Positions 48,490-56,992 of a DNA stretch of 61,837 bases are shown one piece after another. Each line of letters begins with the position of its first letter. Position 1 is the first letter of the stretch. Made by a program: the position numbers and the translations under genes. The notes below the pieces were generated by a model, which made no database searches, was not told where the DNA came from, and worked only from the letters and a program-made list of their open reading frames with translations. The DNA lies in NCBI GenBank assembly GCA_016869735.1, contig VGDL01000015.1, forward strand, positions 1-61,837, written 5' to 3'. The DNA comes from Alphaproteobacteria bacterium. Its GTDB lineage: Bacteria > Pseudomonadota > Alphaproteobacteria > Acetobacterales > Acetobacteraceae.

Positions 48490-48995
48490 TGCCCGGAACC
48501 GAAGAAGCCGCCACCGCCGCAACCAAGGCAAAGCGCGATCGCGTTTTCCTGGTGGTGGTGGATGATAGCGTCGAACAGGCGGTGGCGCTGCGCTATGCCT
48601 GCCTGCGTGCGCGCAAGGGGGGCGGGCGTGTGGCGCTGCTGCGTGTGCTGGAACCGGTCGAGCTTGTGGAATGGGCCGGGGTTGGCGTGATGATGCAGGA
48701 AGAACGCCGGGCGGATGCGGAGCGGCTTCTTGCTGGCCTGGCCGCGCAAGTGAGCGACCTGACCGGCGGCATGCCCATCCTGATCATCCGTGAAGGGGAA
48801 GCGCGTGAGGAATTGCTGGGCTTGATTGATGAAGACCCACGCATTTCCATCCTGGTGCTGGCAATGGCAACCGGCAGCGGCGGGCCTGGACCGCTGATTT
48901 CGGCGCTGACAGGCCGCCATGCCTCACGCCTCAAAATCCCGATGGCGCTGGTGCCAGGGGGAATGACGGAACAGGAATTGGACCGGGTGACTTAG
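48489..48995 (+). CDS. Universal stress protein family
   Basis: 168-residue UspA-fold protein. After a charged leader it shows RVFLVVVDDSVEQAVALRYA, GGGRVALLRVLEPVE, and a nucleotide loop in ATGSGGPGPLISALTGRHAS, which fits the G-2x-G-9x-G ATP-binding pattern. The end PMALVPGGMT is typical. The start ATG 48489 overlaps the previous stop by one base. It belongs to the TSUP/TIGR02186/Usp triad and may sense nucleotide to regulate the exporter, which is inference. Confidence 0.8.
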   Translation: MPGTEEAATAATKAKRDRVFLVVVDDSVEQAVALRYACLRARKGGGRVALLRVLEPVELVEWAGVGVMMQEERRADAERLLAGLAAQVSDLTGGMPILIIREGEAREELLGLIDEDPRISILVLAMATGSGGPGPLISALTGRHASRLKIPMALVPGGMTEQELDRVT

Positions 48996-49434
48996 CGACT
49001 GGCAGGGCAATCTACTGGAACGGATCAAGATCATCCGTGCCTTGCCCTCAATTCCTGACCTGCCTGGGCGTGGCCGCTTAGCGCGGCCTTCAGCTGTCTT
49101 GTTCCAATAATTCATCCATTAATGACATCTAAGGCATGCCAGCCCGGACAAAAACAGGGTCTTGTCTGGTTTGTAGCTGCCCATTCTTGAGGGTGCCTGC
49201 TTGATGTTGCGATATAGAAATTGTAAATAAGATAAAGTGTGCAGTTCCAGGTTTAAGCAATAAACCTTTCGCCAAAACTGTCAGTCTAAATGCCGTCTTT
49301 CAGTGGCGGCCGCGCTGGCTGTGGCATGGCAGGTGGCTTGGTGGTCAGGGCTTGTTGCGCCCGTCATTCGGCGGGGGCTCCCGGTGATCTTCTGCCGGGA
49401 ATGGGATGATCCGGAAGTAGGAAAGGGTGCCACT
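48996..49434. other. Intergenic region upstream of cysD with two hairpins
   Basis: About 440 bases without a convincing gene. Two inverted repeats are visible. CCGGACAA (49144-49151) pairs with TTGTCTGG (49162-49169), an 8-bp stem with one G-T pair and possibly the terminator of the stress-protein operon. AGGTTTA, AGCAA, TAAACCT (49249-49267) is a perfect 7-bp stem in an AT-rich segment (49195-49270) that looks like the cysD promoter region. An open frame continues from 49303 into cysD but its first 44 codons do not resemble CysD. The symmetrical AGGTTTA element could be an operator for a sulfur regulator. Confidence 0.5.
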
Positions 49435-50334
49435 TTGCTGACGTTGCGTATGCGCCAATTGGAAGCTGAAGCAATCGGGATCCTTCTTGAAAGGGCGGCA
49501 AACTTCCGTAACCCGGTTCTGCTCTATTCCATCGGCAAGGACAGTTCTGTCGTTTTGCATATTGCCATGAAGGCCTTCGCTCCCGGGAAATTGCCCTTCC
49601 CCTGCCTGCATATTGCCACCGGCTGGGATTTCCGCGCCATGCTCGAATTCCGTGACCGTCGCGCGGCGGAACTCGGGCTCAATCTCATTGTGCACAGCAA
49701 TCCCGAAGGCCTGGCGCGTGGGATTAACCCGATTGATCATGGCAGCCAGGTGCATATGAACGTCATGGGCACCGAGGCTTTGAAGCAGGCGCTCGACAAG
49801 CACGGCTTTGATGCGGCGATCGGCGGCGCCCGCCGCGATGAGGAAAAGGCCCGCGCCAAGGAACGCATCTTCAGCCACCGCACTGCTGGCCACATTTGGG
49901 AACCGCGCAATCAGCGACCCGAACTCTGGGGGCTGTTCAACACACGGATCAACCAGGGGGAGGGGATGCGCGTCTTCCCGCTGTCAAACTGGACCGAGTT
50001 CGACGTGTGGGACTACATCGCCGCCGAGAATATCCCGATCGTCCCGCTTTATTACGCGGCGCGGAGGCCGATCATCCGGCGTGAAGGGATGCTGATCATG
50101 CGCGATGATGACCGCATGCCGCTCGCCGCCGGGGAGAGCGTTGAGGAATTGTGGGTACGTTTCCGAACCATGGGGGATTGGCCGCTGACGGCCGCGCATG
50201 AGAGCCGCGCGGAGACTATCGAACAGGTGATAAGCGAATTGCGCGAAAGCCGCGTGAGCGAGCGTGCCGGGCGCCTGATCGACAAGGACCAGGAAGCTTC
50301 GATGGAACGCAAGAAGCGTGAGGGTTATTTCTGA
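49435..50334 (+). CDS. cysD: Sulfate adenylyltransferase subunit 2
   Basis: 299-residue PAPS-reductase-fold subunit that, with the GTPase CysN, makes adenylyl sulfate from ATP and sulfate. Motifs are [20 protein letters not shown] (PP-loop), [55 protein letters not shown] and the end [13 protein letters not shown] 49435 is proposed as start because it begins [13 protein letters not shown], aligning with the family N-terminus, and has AGGAAAGG upstream; ATG 49450 is an alternative. The gene itself looks intact although its partner cysN carries a stop. The stop overlaps cysNC by one base. Confidence 0.9.
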   Translation: MLTLRMRQLEAEAIGILLERAANFRNPVLLYSIGKDSSVVLHIAMKAFAPGKLPFPCLHIATGWDFRAMLEFRDRRAAELGLNLIVHSNPEGLARGINPIDHGSQVHMNVMGTEALKQALDKHGFDAAIGGARRDEEKARAKERIFSHRTAGHIWEPRNQRPELWGLFNTRINQGEGMRVFPLSNWTEFDVWDYIAAENIPIVPLYYAARRPIIRREGMLIMRDDDRMPLAAGESVEELWVRFRTMGDWPLTAAHESRAETIEQVISELRESRVSERAGRLIDKDQEASMERKKREGYF

Positions 50335-52196
50335 TGACGACAGCCATCGAAGTTGCCCCCTCGCTACTGCGATTTCTGACATGCGGTTCGGTGGATGACG
50401 GAAAATCTACGCTGATCGGGCGCCTGCTTTATGACAGCCGCCTGATTATGGATGACACACTGGCAACGATCGCGAAGGATAGCCGCAAGCACGGCACGGT
50501 GGGTGAGGATATTGACCTTGCATTGCTGGTTGATGGGCTTGAAGCTGAACGCCAGCAAGGCATTACCATTGACGTATCCTACCGGTTTTTTGGCACCCCT
50601 AAGCGTAGCTTCATTGTCGCGGATACGCCTGGCCATGAGCAATACACACGCAATATGGCGACCGGTGCTTCAAATTCCGACCTTGCCATCATCCTGGCTG
50701 ATGCGCGCAAGGGCGTACTGACGCAGACCAAGCGCCATACCTATATCTGCTCATTGCTTGGCATCCACCATGTCGTGCTGGCGGTGAACAAGATTGATTT
50801 GGTCAATTTCGACCAAGCTACCTTTGACCGCATCGTTGGCGATTGGGCGCGTTTTGCCTCGGGCCTTGGTTTTACTTCATTGGTGCCTATTCCTGTGTCG
50901 GCGCGGTTTGGCGACAATATGACGCAACGCAGTGGCAATACCCCCTGGTACCGCGGCACGACGCTGATGGATCATCTTGAAAATGTCGACGTGGACCAGG
51001 ACGCGGCGAGCAAACCTTTTCGCTTTCCCGTGCAAAGGGTGAACCGCCCAAACCTCGACTTCCGTGGCTTTTCCGGCACCGTGGCTTCAGGGAAGATTGC
51101 GGTTGGCGATGGTGTAGTGGTGGCGGCTTCCGGCCAGCAAAGCCGTGTTGCGCGCATTCTTGGCCTGGATGGCGACAAGGCCACCACCGTTGCAGGGGAT
51201 GCGATCACGATCTGCCTGGCTGATGAGGTTGACGTTGCGCGTGGTGATTTGCTTGCGCCACTTGCCGATCGGCCCGATGTGACCGACCAATTCGCCGCAC
51301 ATCTGCTTTGGATGGATGAAGAGGGCCTGCTGCCCGGCCGGCAATATATGATGCGGATCGGCAATATTTAGACTGCGGCTTCCGTTACTTCCATCAAGCA
51401 CCGCGTTGATATCAACACGCTGGAACAGGCGCCGGCAAAGAAGCTCGATATGAACGAGATCGCCTTCTGCAACCTCTCGCTCGCAACGCGTGTCGCGCTT
51501 GATCCCTATGTTGAAAACCGCGCAACCGGGGCGTTCATTCTGGTTGACCGCTTCACCAATCGCACTGCGGGCGCGGGCATGGTGGCCTTCCCGTTGCGGC
51601 GCGCTACCAACATCCATGCCGAGCAGTTCCTTGTTGACAAGCATGCGCGCGCGGCACTCGATCATCAGAAGCCTTTGGTACTGTGGTTTACTGGCCTGTC
51701 TGGATCGGGCAAATCCACCATCGCCAAGCTGGTCGAACAGGCTTTGCATGCCGAAGGACGACACACCTATGCGCTGGATGGCGACAATCTCCGCCACGGG
51801 CTGAACCGTGATCTTGGCTTTACGGATCAGGATCGCGTTGAGAATATCCGCCGCGTGGGTGAGGTTGCGAAGCTTTTCGTGGATGCGGGCCTGATCGTGC
51901 TGTGCAGCTTCATATCGCCCTTCCGTGCTGAGCGCCGGATGGTGCGTGAGCTTTTTGATCAGGGTGAATTCATTGAGGTTTTCGTGGATACCCCGATCGA
52001 GGAGTGTGTGCGCCGAGACCCCAAGGGCCTTTACGCCAAGGCAATGAGCGGTGCGATCCAAAACTTCACAGGTGTCTCAAGCCCTTATGAATCGCCGGAA
52101 AATCCCGAACTGCGCATCAATACCGTGAGCGGTTCGCCTGAACAGACGGCTGAGATTGTGCTGAGCCACCTTCGGAGCCTTATTCGCGCCCGCTGA
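50334..52196 (+). pseudogene. cysNC: cysNC: sulfate adenylyltransferase large subunit fused to APS kinase, interrupted by TAG
   Basis: One frame of 621 codons encodes a CysN GTPase joined to CysC. The GTPase motifs are GSVDDGKSTLIGRLLYDSRL, VADTPGHEQYTRNMATGA and AVNKIDLV. The C-terminal kinase shows [20 protein letters not shown] and [18 protein letters not shown]. An in-frame TAG at 51369-51371 interrupts CysN domain III: residues read [21 protein letters not shown], where relatives usually have a lysine, so AAG to TAG is the simplest change. The frame resumes without shift to TGA 52194-52196. A truncated CysN (345 residues) and possibly a separately started kinase (for example ATG 51450) could still be made. 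TAG is a normal stop elsewhere in this window, so general recoding is unlikely. Confidence 0.85.
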
Positions 52197-52237
52197 GCGA
52201 AGCTGGGCTTGCGGCCCCCGAAGGTTAGTCGCGCCAA

Positions 52238-53131
52238 TCAGGGCGCCGGTATTTCCGCTGCCAGCACCTGCCCCGATTGGCTTTCCGTGATCAGCAGCGT
52301 CACGCCATCGGGCGCGAAGCAGCAATTGGTCGGCATGCGCCCGAATGGCCGGCAATCCAGTGCGAATAGCGGCACACCATGCGCATCCACACCCCAGACC
52401 ATGCCATGGCCAGGATTGGCGATGAAAAGCCGGTCATGCACATCAACTGCCATGCCATCGGGACCGGATGTGCCGGCCGGCGTTCGGAAGAACAGATTGG
52501 CCTTGCCCACAATAGCGTCCGCGCGAAGGGCGAAGCGCCAGACCTCACAGGAACGGGTCATGGCCACATAGCAATGTGTGCCGGCCTTGTTCAGCGCAAT
52601 GCCATTCGGGCTTGGGCCGTTCGAGATCAGCCGATCAAGTCGCCCATCGGCGCCAAGCCGATAAACCCGCCCGCGCGGGTCCTGCAGCCCGGTCTGGCCT
52701 TGGTCGGTGAAGAAAATGGCGCCTTGCGGGCCAAGGATCACATCATTCAGGCCGAGAAACCCCTCACTGCCCACGGTTTCCAGCAAGGGCGCGATGGAAC
52801 CGCGCGCGGGATCGAGCGTCAGCAAGCCATGGCGATAATCCGCGATTAGCAGCGCATCATCGGCGCCGAGGGCCAGGCCATTCGGCCAGCCCTCATATTC
52901 CGCCAGCACGTCCCAGCCATCGCCAGGGCCGACCAGCAGGATGCGACCATTGGGGATATCGGTGACCAGGAAGCGCCCCGCGCGATCAAAGCAGGGGCCC
53001 TCCAGGAAACTGTCAATCGGCGCGCCGGCGCGATTGGCATCAGCCCAGGATGATCGGCGGAGATTCCGCAAGCGATCCGGCAGGCGGGCGAAGGGGCGGA
53101 GCGGGAGCTCCTTTGGGGCAGGGAACCACAT
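52238..53131 (-). CDS. SMP-30/gluconolactonase-family protein
   Basis: 297-residue six-bladed beta-propeller. The metal-binding residues can be placed: Glu in SFLEGPCFDRAGRFLVTDIP, Asn in EGFLGLNDVILG, Asn in ISNGPSPNGIALNKAG, and Asp in GTSGPDGMAVDVHDRLF. Members open sugar-acid lactones with Ca or Zn. No signal peptide, so cytoplasmic. Starts MWFPAPKELPLRP at ATG 53131. It is convergent with cysNC and 32 bases downstream of the HdeD-like gene. The exact lactone is unknown; no sugar dehydrogenase is adjacent. Confidence 0.85.
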   Translation of the reverse strand: MWFPAPKELPLRPFARLPDRLRNLRRSSWADANRAGAPIDSFLEGPCFDRAGRFLVTDIPNGRILLVGPGDGWDVLAEYEGWPNGLALGADDALLIADYRHGLLTLDPARGSIAPLLETVGSEGFLGLNDVILGPQGAIFFTDQGQTGLQDPRGRVYRLGADGRLDRLISNGPSPNGIALNKAGTHCYVAMTRSCEVWRFALRADAIVGKANLFFRTPAGTSGPDGMAVDVHDRLFIANPGHGMVWGVDAHGVPLFALDCRPFGRMPTNCCFAPDGVTLLITESQSGQVLAAEIPAP

Positions 53132-53163
53132 GGGTTGAGCCTAATGGTTTCACCCACCCCAGA

Positions 53164-53790
53164 TCAAATCCGCGTCTGCCCCTGATCCTGATGCGGATTC
53201 TGGTGGATATGCTTAAGCCGCCAGCCGAGGCCGATCATGATCACGCCCATGATGGCAGCCTCCAGCGCCACCATCCAGATCACCGCAAGCAAGCCCGGCC
53301 CCGGGCGCAGCAGCATCCAGGCGCCGATCAGGATATTCACCGCGCCCAGCAAGCCCAGCAGCACTGACGAAAGCCGAAAGGCCAGCATCAAACGCGCCCC
53401 GCCCGACAGCAGGAACCAGGCGGCTGTGACAACCAGCAGGCCAATGGCCGAAACCCCCGGCGCGAAAAGGATCACCGCCGCGGCAGCGAGGGAGATAATG
53501 CCGTCAATCCAAAGCCAGGTTCGGCTACGCTCACCGCTTGGGTGGCCACCCTGTGCGGCCTGGTAGATTGAGCCAATGCCATCAAACACCATCCAGGCGC
53601 CAAGAAAGCCCAGGATGAAGGCGAGCCCGAGGCCGGGGAAAAGGAACACCAAAATCCCGAAAATAATCGCGGCGATGCCGCGGAGCATAAAGACCCACCA
53701 ACTGCCTGCCGCCTGACGCACAAGCTGGGCGCCAAGCCGACCTGATAGGAGCATGGATTCGGGCCCTGGTGGCTTTGCCTGTCCGGACAT
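53164..53790 (-). CDS. HdeD-like (DUF308) membrane protein
   Basis: 208-residue membrane protein with about six hydrophobic helices: WWVFMLRGIAAIIFGILVFL, GLAFILGFLGAWMVFDGIGS, then WLWIDGIISLAAAAVILFAP, SAIGLLVVTAAWFLLSGGAR and two more. DUF308 repeats are visible as two similar three-helix units. In E. coli HdeD is linked to acid stress; outside enterobacteria the role is unknown. ATG 53790 is used; a GTG directly before it gives one more codon. It faces the molybdo-hydroxylase gene across a 165-base divergent region. Confidence 0.8.
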   Translation of the reverse strand: MSGQAKPPGPESMLLSGRLGAQLVRQAAGSWWVFMLRGIAAIIFGILVFLFPGLGLAFILGFLGAWMVFDGIGSIYQAAQGGHPSGERSRTWLWIDGIISLAAAAVILFAPGVSAIGLLVVTAAWFLLSGGARLMLAFRLSSVLLGLLGAVNILIGAWMLLRPGPGLLAVIWMVALEAAIMGVIMIGLGWRLKHIHQNPHQDQGQTRI

Positions 53791-53809
53791 CACGCTTAAT
53801 CCCTTATTT

Positions 53810-53819
53810 GTTAGCTAAC
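53810..53819. promoter_or_regulatory. Palindrome GTTAGCTAAC in a divergent promoter region
   Basis: A perfect 10-bp palindrome, flanked by TT and CAA, 20 bases upstream of the HdeD-like start and ~136 bases upstream of the molybdo-hydroxylase start. Its size and AT-rich context would suit a dimeric regulator site. No second copy was noticed nearby. This rests on symmetry only. Confidence 0.3.
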
Positions 53820-53955
53820 CAAACTGACAAGATCGGACCCATGGTGCAATCGGTGGCCCGATGACAATTCGCGGCGAAGGCGGACTTGCCCTCTTTCCAT
53901 CCCGCCCCAACCTGTTGAATGATACGCAGGAACGCAGAACAGGGAGTAGCCCGCT

Positions 53956-56289
53956 ATGGCAAAATTCGGCCTCAGCCAATCAATTCGTCGTGTGGAAGAC
54001 CCAAGGCTGTTGAAAGGCGATGGGCAGTATACCGCCGATATCAGCCTGCCCGGCGAAGCCCATGGCGTGGTGCTGCGCAGCCCCCATGCCCATGCGGCGA
54101 TTAAGAGCATTTCTACCGCCGCCGCTAAGGCGATGCCGGGCGTGCTTGGGGTTTATACCTCAGCCGATCTGGCCGCCGAGGGGCTTGGCCCGCTGCCTTG
54201 CCTGATCCCGCTCAAGAATATTGATGGTTCGGCCATTTCCTCCACGCCGCGCCCGACCCTGGCGGAAGGCGTGGTGCGCCATGTGGGCGATCCGGTGGCC
54301 TTTGTGGTCGCCGAAACCGCCAAGGCGGCGCGCGATGCGGCGGAAGCGATTGAGGTGGATTATGAAATCCTGCCCTCGGCCACCGATCTTGCGACCGCGA
54401 CCAAGCCTGGTCAGCCGCAGGTTTGGCCGAGTGCGCCCAACAATACCTGCTTCGATTGGCATGTCGGCGACAAGGACAAGACCGATGCGCTTTTCGCCAA
54501 GGCCGCGCATGTCACCCGCCTGACGGTGGTGAATAACCGCGTGGTGGTGGCCAGCATGGAAGCCCGTGCGGCGGTGGCGGATTATGATGCCGGCAGCAAC
54601 AAATGGACACTGCACACCAATACCCAGGGGTCTTGGCTTGTGCGCAAGCTTCTGGCCGGCAGCGTCTTCAACCTGCCGGAAGATCACTTCCGCGTCGTCA
54701 CCCCCGATGTCGGCGGCGGCTTTGGCATGAAGCTGTTTCTGTATGCCGAACATGTGCTGACCTGCTTCGCCGCGCGCAAGCTGAAGCGCCCGGTGAAATG
54801 GACATCCGAGCGTACGGAAGCCTTCCAGTCAGATACGCATGGGCGCGATAACATCACCGCCGGTGAATTGGCTTTGGACAAGGATGGCAAGTTCCTCGCG
54901 CTGCGCACAAAGAATTGGGCGAATATGGGCGCCTATCTGAACACTTTCGCGCCCTTCATCCCAACCGGTGCCGGCACCAAGGTGCTGGCGAGTGTTTATG
55001 ATTTCGGTGCCATCTACGCCAATGTTGTGGGCGTGATGACCAATACCGTGCCGGTGGATGCCTATCGCGGTGCTGGCCGGCCTGAGAGCAATTATCTGGT
55101 CGAGCGCCTGATCGATACGGCGGCGCAGGAAATTGGCATGGATCGTGTTGCGATCAGGAAGCGCAACATGGTGCCGTCTTCCGCCATGCCTTACGTCTCG
55201 GCCATGGGGCAGCGCTATGATTCCGGTGAATTCGCCAAGCTCATGGATACCGCGCTTGAACGGCTGAATTGGTCCGGCTTCGCGGCGCGGCGTGCTGACG
55301 CCCAGCGGCGTGGCAAAAGGCGTGGCATTGGCTTTGCCTATTACCTGGAAGCGACGGGCGGTGATGCCACGGAAAACGCTGCTGTGCGCTTTGCCGATGA
55401 TGGATATGTTGATGTCTATGTCGGCACGCAAAGCACGGGGCAGGGGCATGAAACCGCCTATGCCATGTTGACGAGCCACGAACTCGGCATTCCGATTGAA
55501 AAAATCCGTGTGCGCCAGGGCGATTCCGAAAGCCTGCCTTCGGGCGGTGGAACGGGTGGTGCGCGCAGCCTTTATTCCGAAGGCCAGGCCATTCTGGTAA
55601 CAGCGGCTTCGGTGGTGGAAAAAGGCAAGAAGGCAGCGTCTGAGCATTTGGAAGCCGCCGTCGCGGATATTGAATTCACCACGGCCAATGGCCGCTTCGG
55701 TGTGGTTGGCACCGATAAGGGCATTGGCATTCTGGAATTGGCGGCAGCGCAGAAGGCGCGCGCTGCCAAGGGCCAGGAGGTGACGCTGCTGGATGCGCTG
55801 GAAGTGGCGCAGATCAAATCCCACACCTTCCCCAATGGCTGCCACGCTGCGGAGGTGGAGGTGGACCCCGATACGGGCATCATCAAGGTCGCTAATTATG
55901 TGGTGATTGATGATGTGGGCCATGCGCTGAACCCGCTGGTTGTGCGCGGCCAGGTGCATGGAGGCGTGGCGCAGGGCATTGGCCAGGCCATGCTGGAACG
56001 CACGGCCTTTGATGCGGAAAGCGGCCAGCTTCTGTCAGCGTCCTTCATGGATTACGCGCTGCCGCGTGCCGATGACCTGCCGAATATTGATGTGGATTTC
56101 ATCGAAGTCCCGTGTGAGACCAATCCGCTTGGCGTGAAGGGCGCGGGGGAGGCTGGCGCGGTCGGCAGCCCGCCGGCGCTGATCAATGCCGTGGTGGATG
56201 CGCTTGCCGGGGATGGCGTGAAGCATATTGATATGCCGGCCACGCCTGAGAGCGTGTGGAAGGCCTTGGCGACTTCCAAGGCAGCGTAA
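53956..56289 (+). CDS. Xanthine dehydrogenase/CO dehydrogenase-like molybdopterin-binding large subunit (form II)
   Basis: 777-residue molybdenum hydroxylase large subunit. The N-terminal domain begins SIRRVEDPRLLKGDGQYTAD. Cofactor-binding blocks are TPDVGGGFGMKLFLYAEHVL, GTQSTGQGHETAYAML, SLPSGGGTGGARSLYSEGQA, and the C-terminal GVKGAGEAGAVGSPPAL with the catalytic glutamate. The loop reads AYRGAGRPE, the form II signature, not the AYxCSFR of true aerobic CO dehydrogenase, so CO oxidation is unlikely and another heterocycle or aldehyde is the probable substrate. The usual FAD and [2Fe-2S] subunit genes are not beside it. moaB follows in convergent orientation. Confidence 0.9.
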   Translation: MAKFGLSQSIRRVEDPRLLKGDGQYTADISLPGEAHGVVLRSPHAHAAIKSISTAAAKAMPGVLGVYTSADLAAEGLGPLPCLIPLKNIDGSAISSTPRPTLAEGVVRHVGDPVAFVVAETAKAARDAAEAIEVDYEILPSATDLATATKPGQPQVWPSAPNNTCFDWHVGDKDKTDALFAKAAHVTRLTVVNNRVVVASMEARAAVADYDAGSNKWTLHTNTQGSWLVRKLLAGSVFNLPEDHFRVVTPDVGGGFGMKLFLYAEHVLTCFAARKLKRPVKWTSERTEAFQSDTHGRDNITAGELALDKDGKFLALRTKNWANMGAYLNTFAPFIPTGAGTKVLASVYDFGAIYANVVGVMTNTVPVDAYRGAGRPESNYLVERLIDTAAQEIGMDRVAIRKRNMVPSSAMPYVSAMGQRYDSGEFAKLMDTALERLNWSGFAARRADAQRRGKRRGIGFAYYLEATGGDATENAAVRFADDGYVDVYVGTQSTGQGHETAYAMLTSHELGIPIEKIRVRQGDSESLPSGGGTGGARSLYSEGQAILVTAASVVEKGKKAASEHLEAAVADIEFTTANGRFGVVGTDKGIGILELAAAQKARAAKGQEVTLLDALEVAQIKSHTFPNGCHAAEVEVDPDTGIIKVANYVVIDDVGHALNPLVVRGQVHGGVAQGIGQAMLERTAFDAESGQLLSASFMDYALPRADDLPNIDVDFIEVPCETNPLGVKGAGEAGAVGSPPALINAVVDALAGDGVKHIDMPATPESVWKALATSKAA

Positions 56290-56297
56290 GGCATAAC

Positions 56298-56320
56298 GCG
56301 CGAGGGGTTATCCCTCGCGC
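56298..56320. terminator. Strong hairpin between convergent molybdo-hydroxylase and moaB genes
   Basis: GCGCGAGGG, loop GTTAT, CCCTCGCGC: a perfect 9-bp stem nine bases after the large-subunit stop and seven bases before the moaB stop. It is probably a bidirectional terminator; only a weak T-rich tail (CGTTGGTT) follows on the plus strand. Confidence 0.65.
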
Positions 56321-56326
56321 CGTTGG

Positions 56327-56866
56327 TTAGGCCGGCTTCAGATGTTCCAATAGGCGCGGCATCAGCTCCACCAGATTGCAGGGGCGGTGCCGCGAATCCA
56401 ATTGAAAGCGCAGAATCTCATCCCAGCCATCCTTGCAGGCGCCGGTTGAACCAGGCAGCGCGAAAAGATAGGTGCCGCCGGCAACGCCGCCCATGGCGCG
56501 GGATTGGATGGTTGACGTGCCGATCTTCTGAAAGCTGATCCAGCGGAATAATTCGCCGAAGCCTTCAATTTCCTTTTCCAAGACGCGCTTGAAGGCTTCC
56601 GGCGTCACATCCCGCCCGGTGATGCCGGTACCGCCGGTGGTAATCACGCAATCAACGGCAGGGTCGGCAATCCAGCGCCGCAGCACGGCTTCAATCGCGT
56701 CCGGATCATCCTTCACAATCTCCCGCGCCACGCAATGATGCCGCGCGGCTTCGATCCTGTCTTGGAGCGTCTGGCCGGAACGGTCGCTCGCCATATCGCG
56801 CGTGTCGCTCACGGTCAGGACCGCGATGTTTACGGGCAGGAATTTCAGGCTTTCATCAATCGGCAT
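56327..56866 (-). CDS. moaB: Molybdenum cofactor biosynthesis protein B
   Basis: 179-residue MoaB/MogA-type protein that adenylylates molybdopterin before metal insertion. Motifs are VNIAVLTVSDTRDMASDRSG, VDCVITTGGTGITGRDVTPE, RWISFQKIGTSTIQSRAMGG and FALPGSTGACKDGWDEIL. ATG 56866 begins MPIDESLKFLPVN as in homologues; the longer open frame runs into the divergent carboxyltransferase gene and is not used. Its place next to a molybdenum enzyme gene fits its role. Confidence 0.93.
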   Translation of the reverse strand: MPIDESLKFLPVNIAVLTVSDTRDMASDRSGQTLQDRIEAARHHCVAREIVKDDPDAIEAVLRRWIADPAVDCVITTGGTGITGRDVTPEAFKRVLEKEIEGFGELFRWISFQKIGTSTIQSRAMGGVAGGTYLFALPGSTGACKDGWDEILRFQLDSRHRPCNLVELMPRLLEHLKPA

Positions 56867-56992
56867 GGCGGCGTCTCTGTGCGGCTGGGCCTTTCTATCA
56901 TGGGGGTTCCGGAGGCTTGCGACAACGCCCGCTTGCAGGGTGCGGTAAGTCGCGTGACACTTGCCGGCAGAAAGATACCAGGGAAACGCCAC

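Noticed and set aside
49303-49434. N-terminal extension of CysD from the upstream open frame
   Set aside because: Those 44 codons do not resemble CysD, and a ribosome site plus the conserved N-terminus support a start at 49435.
51369-51371. Programmed recoding (selenocysteine or pyrrolysine) at the cysNC stop
   Set aside because: The codon is TAG, not TGA; no SECIS-like hairpin was recognised after it, CysN has no such residue in its family, and TAG ends other genes here normally.
54829-55959. Minus-strand frame of 376 codons opposite the molybdo-hydroxylase gene
   Set aside because: No motif, no ribosome site, and complete overlap with a well-supported gene.
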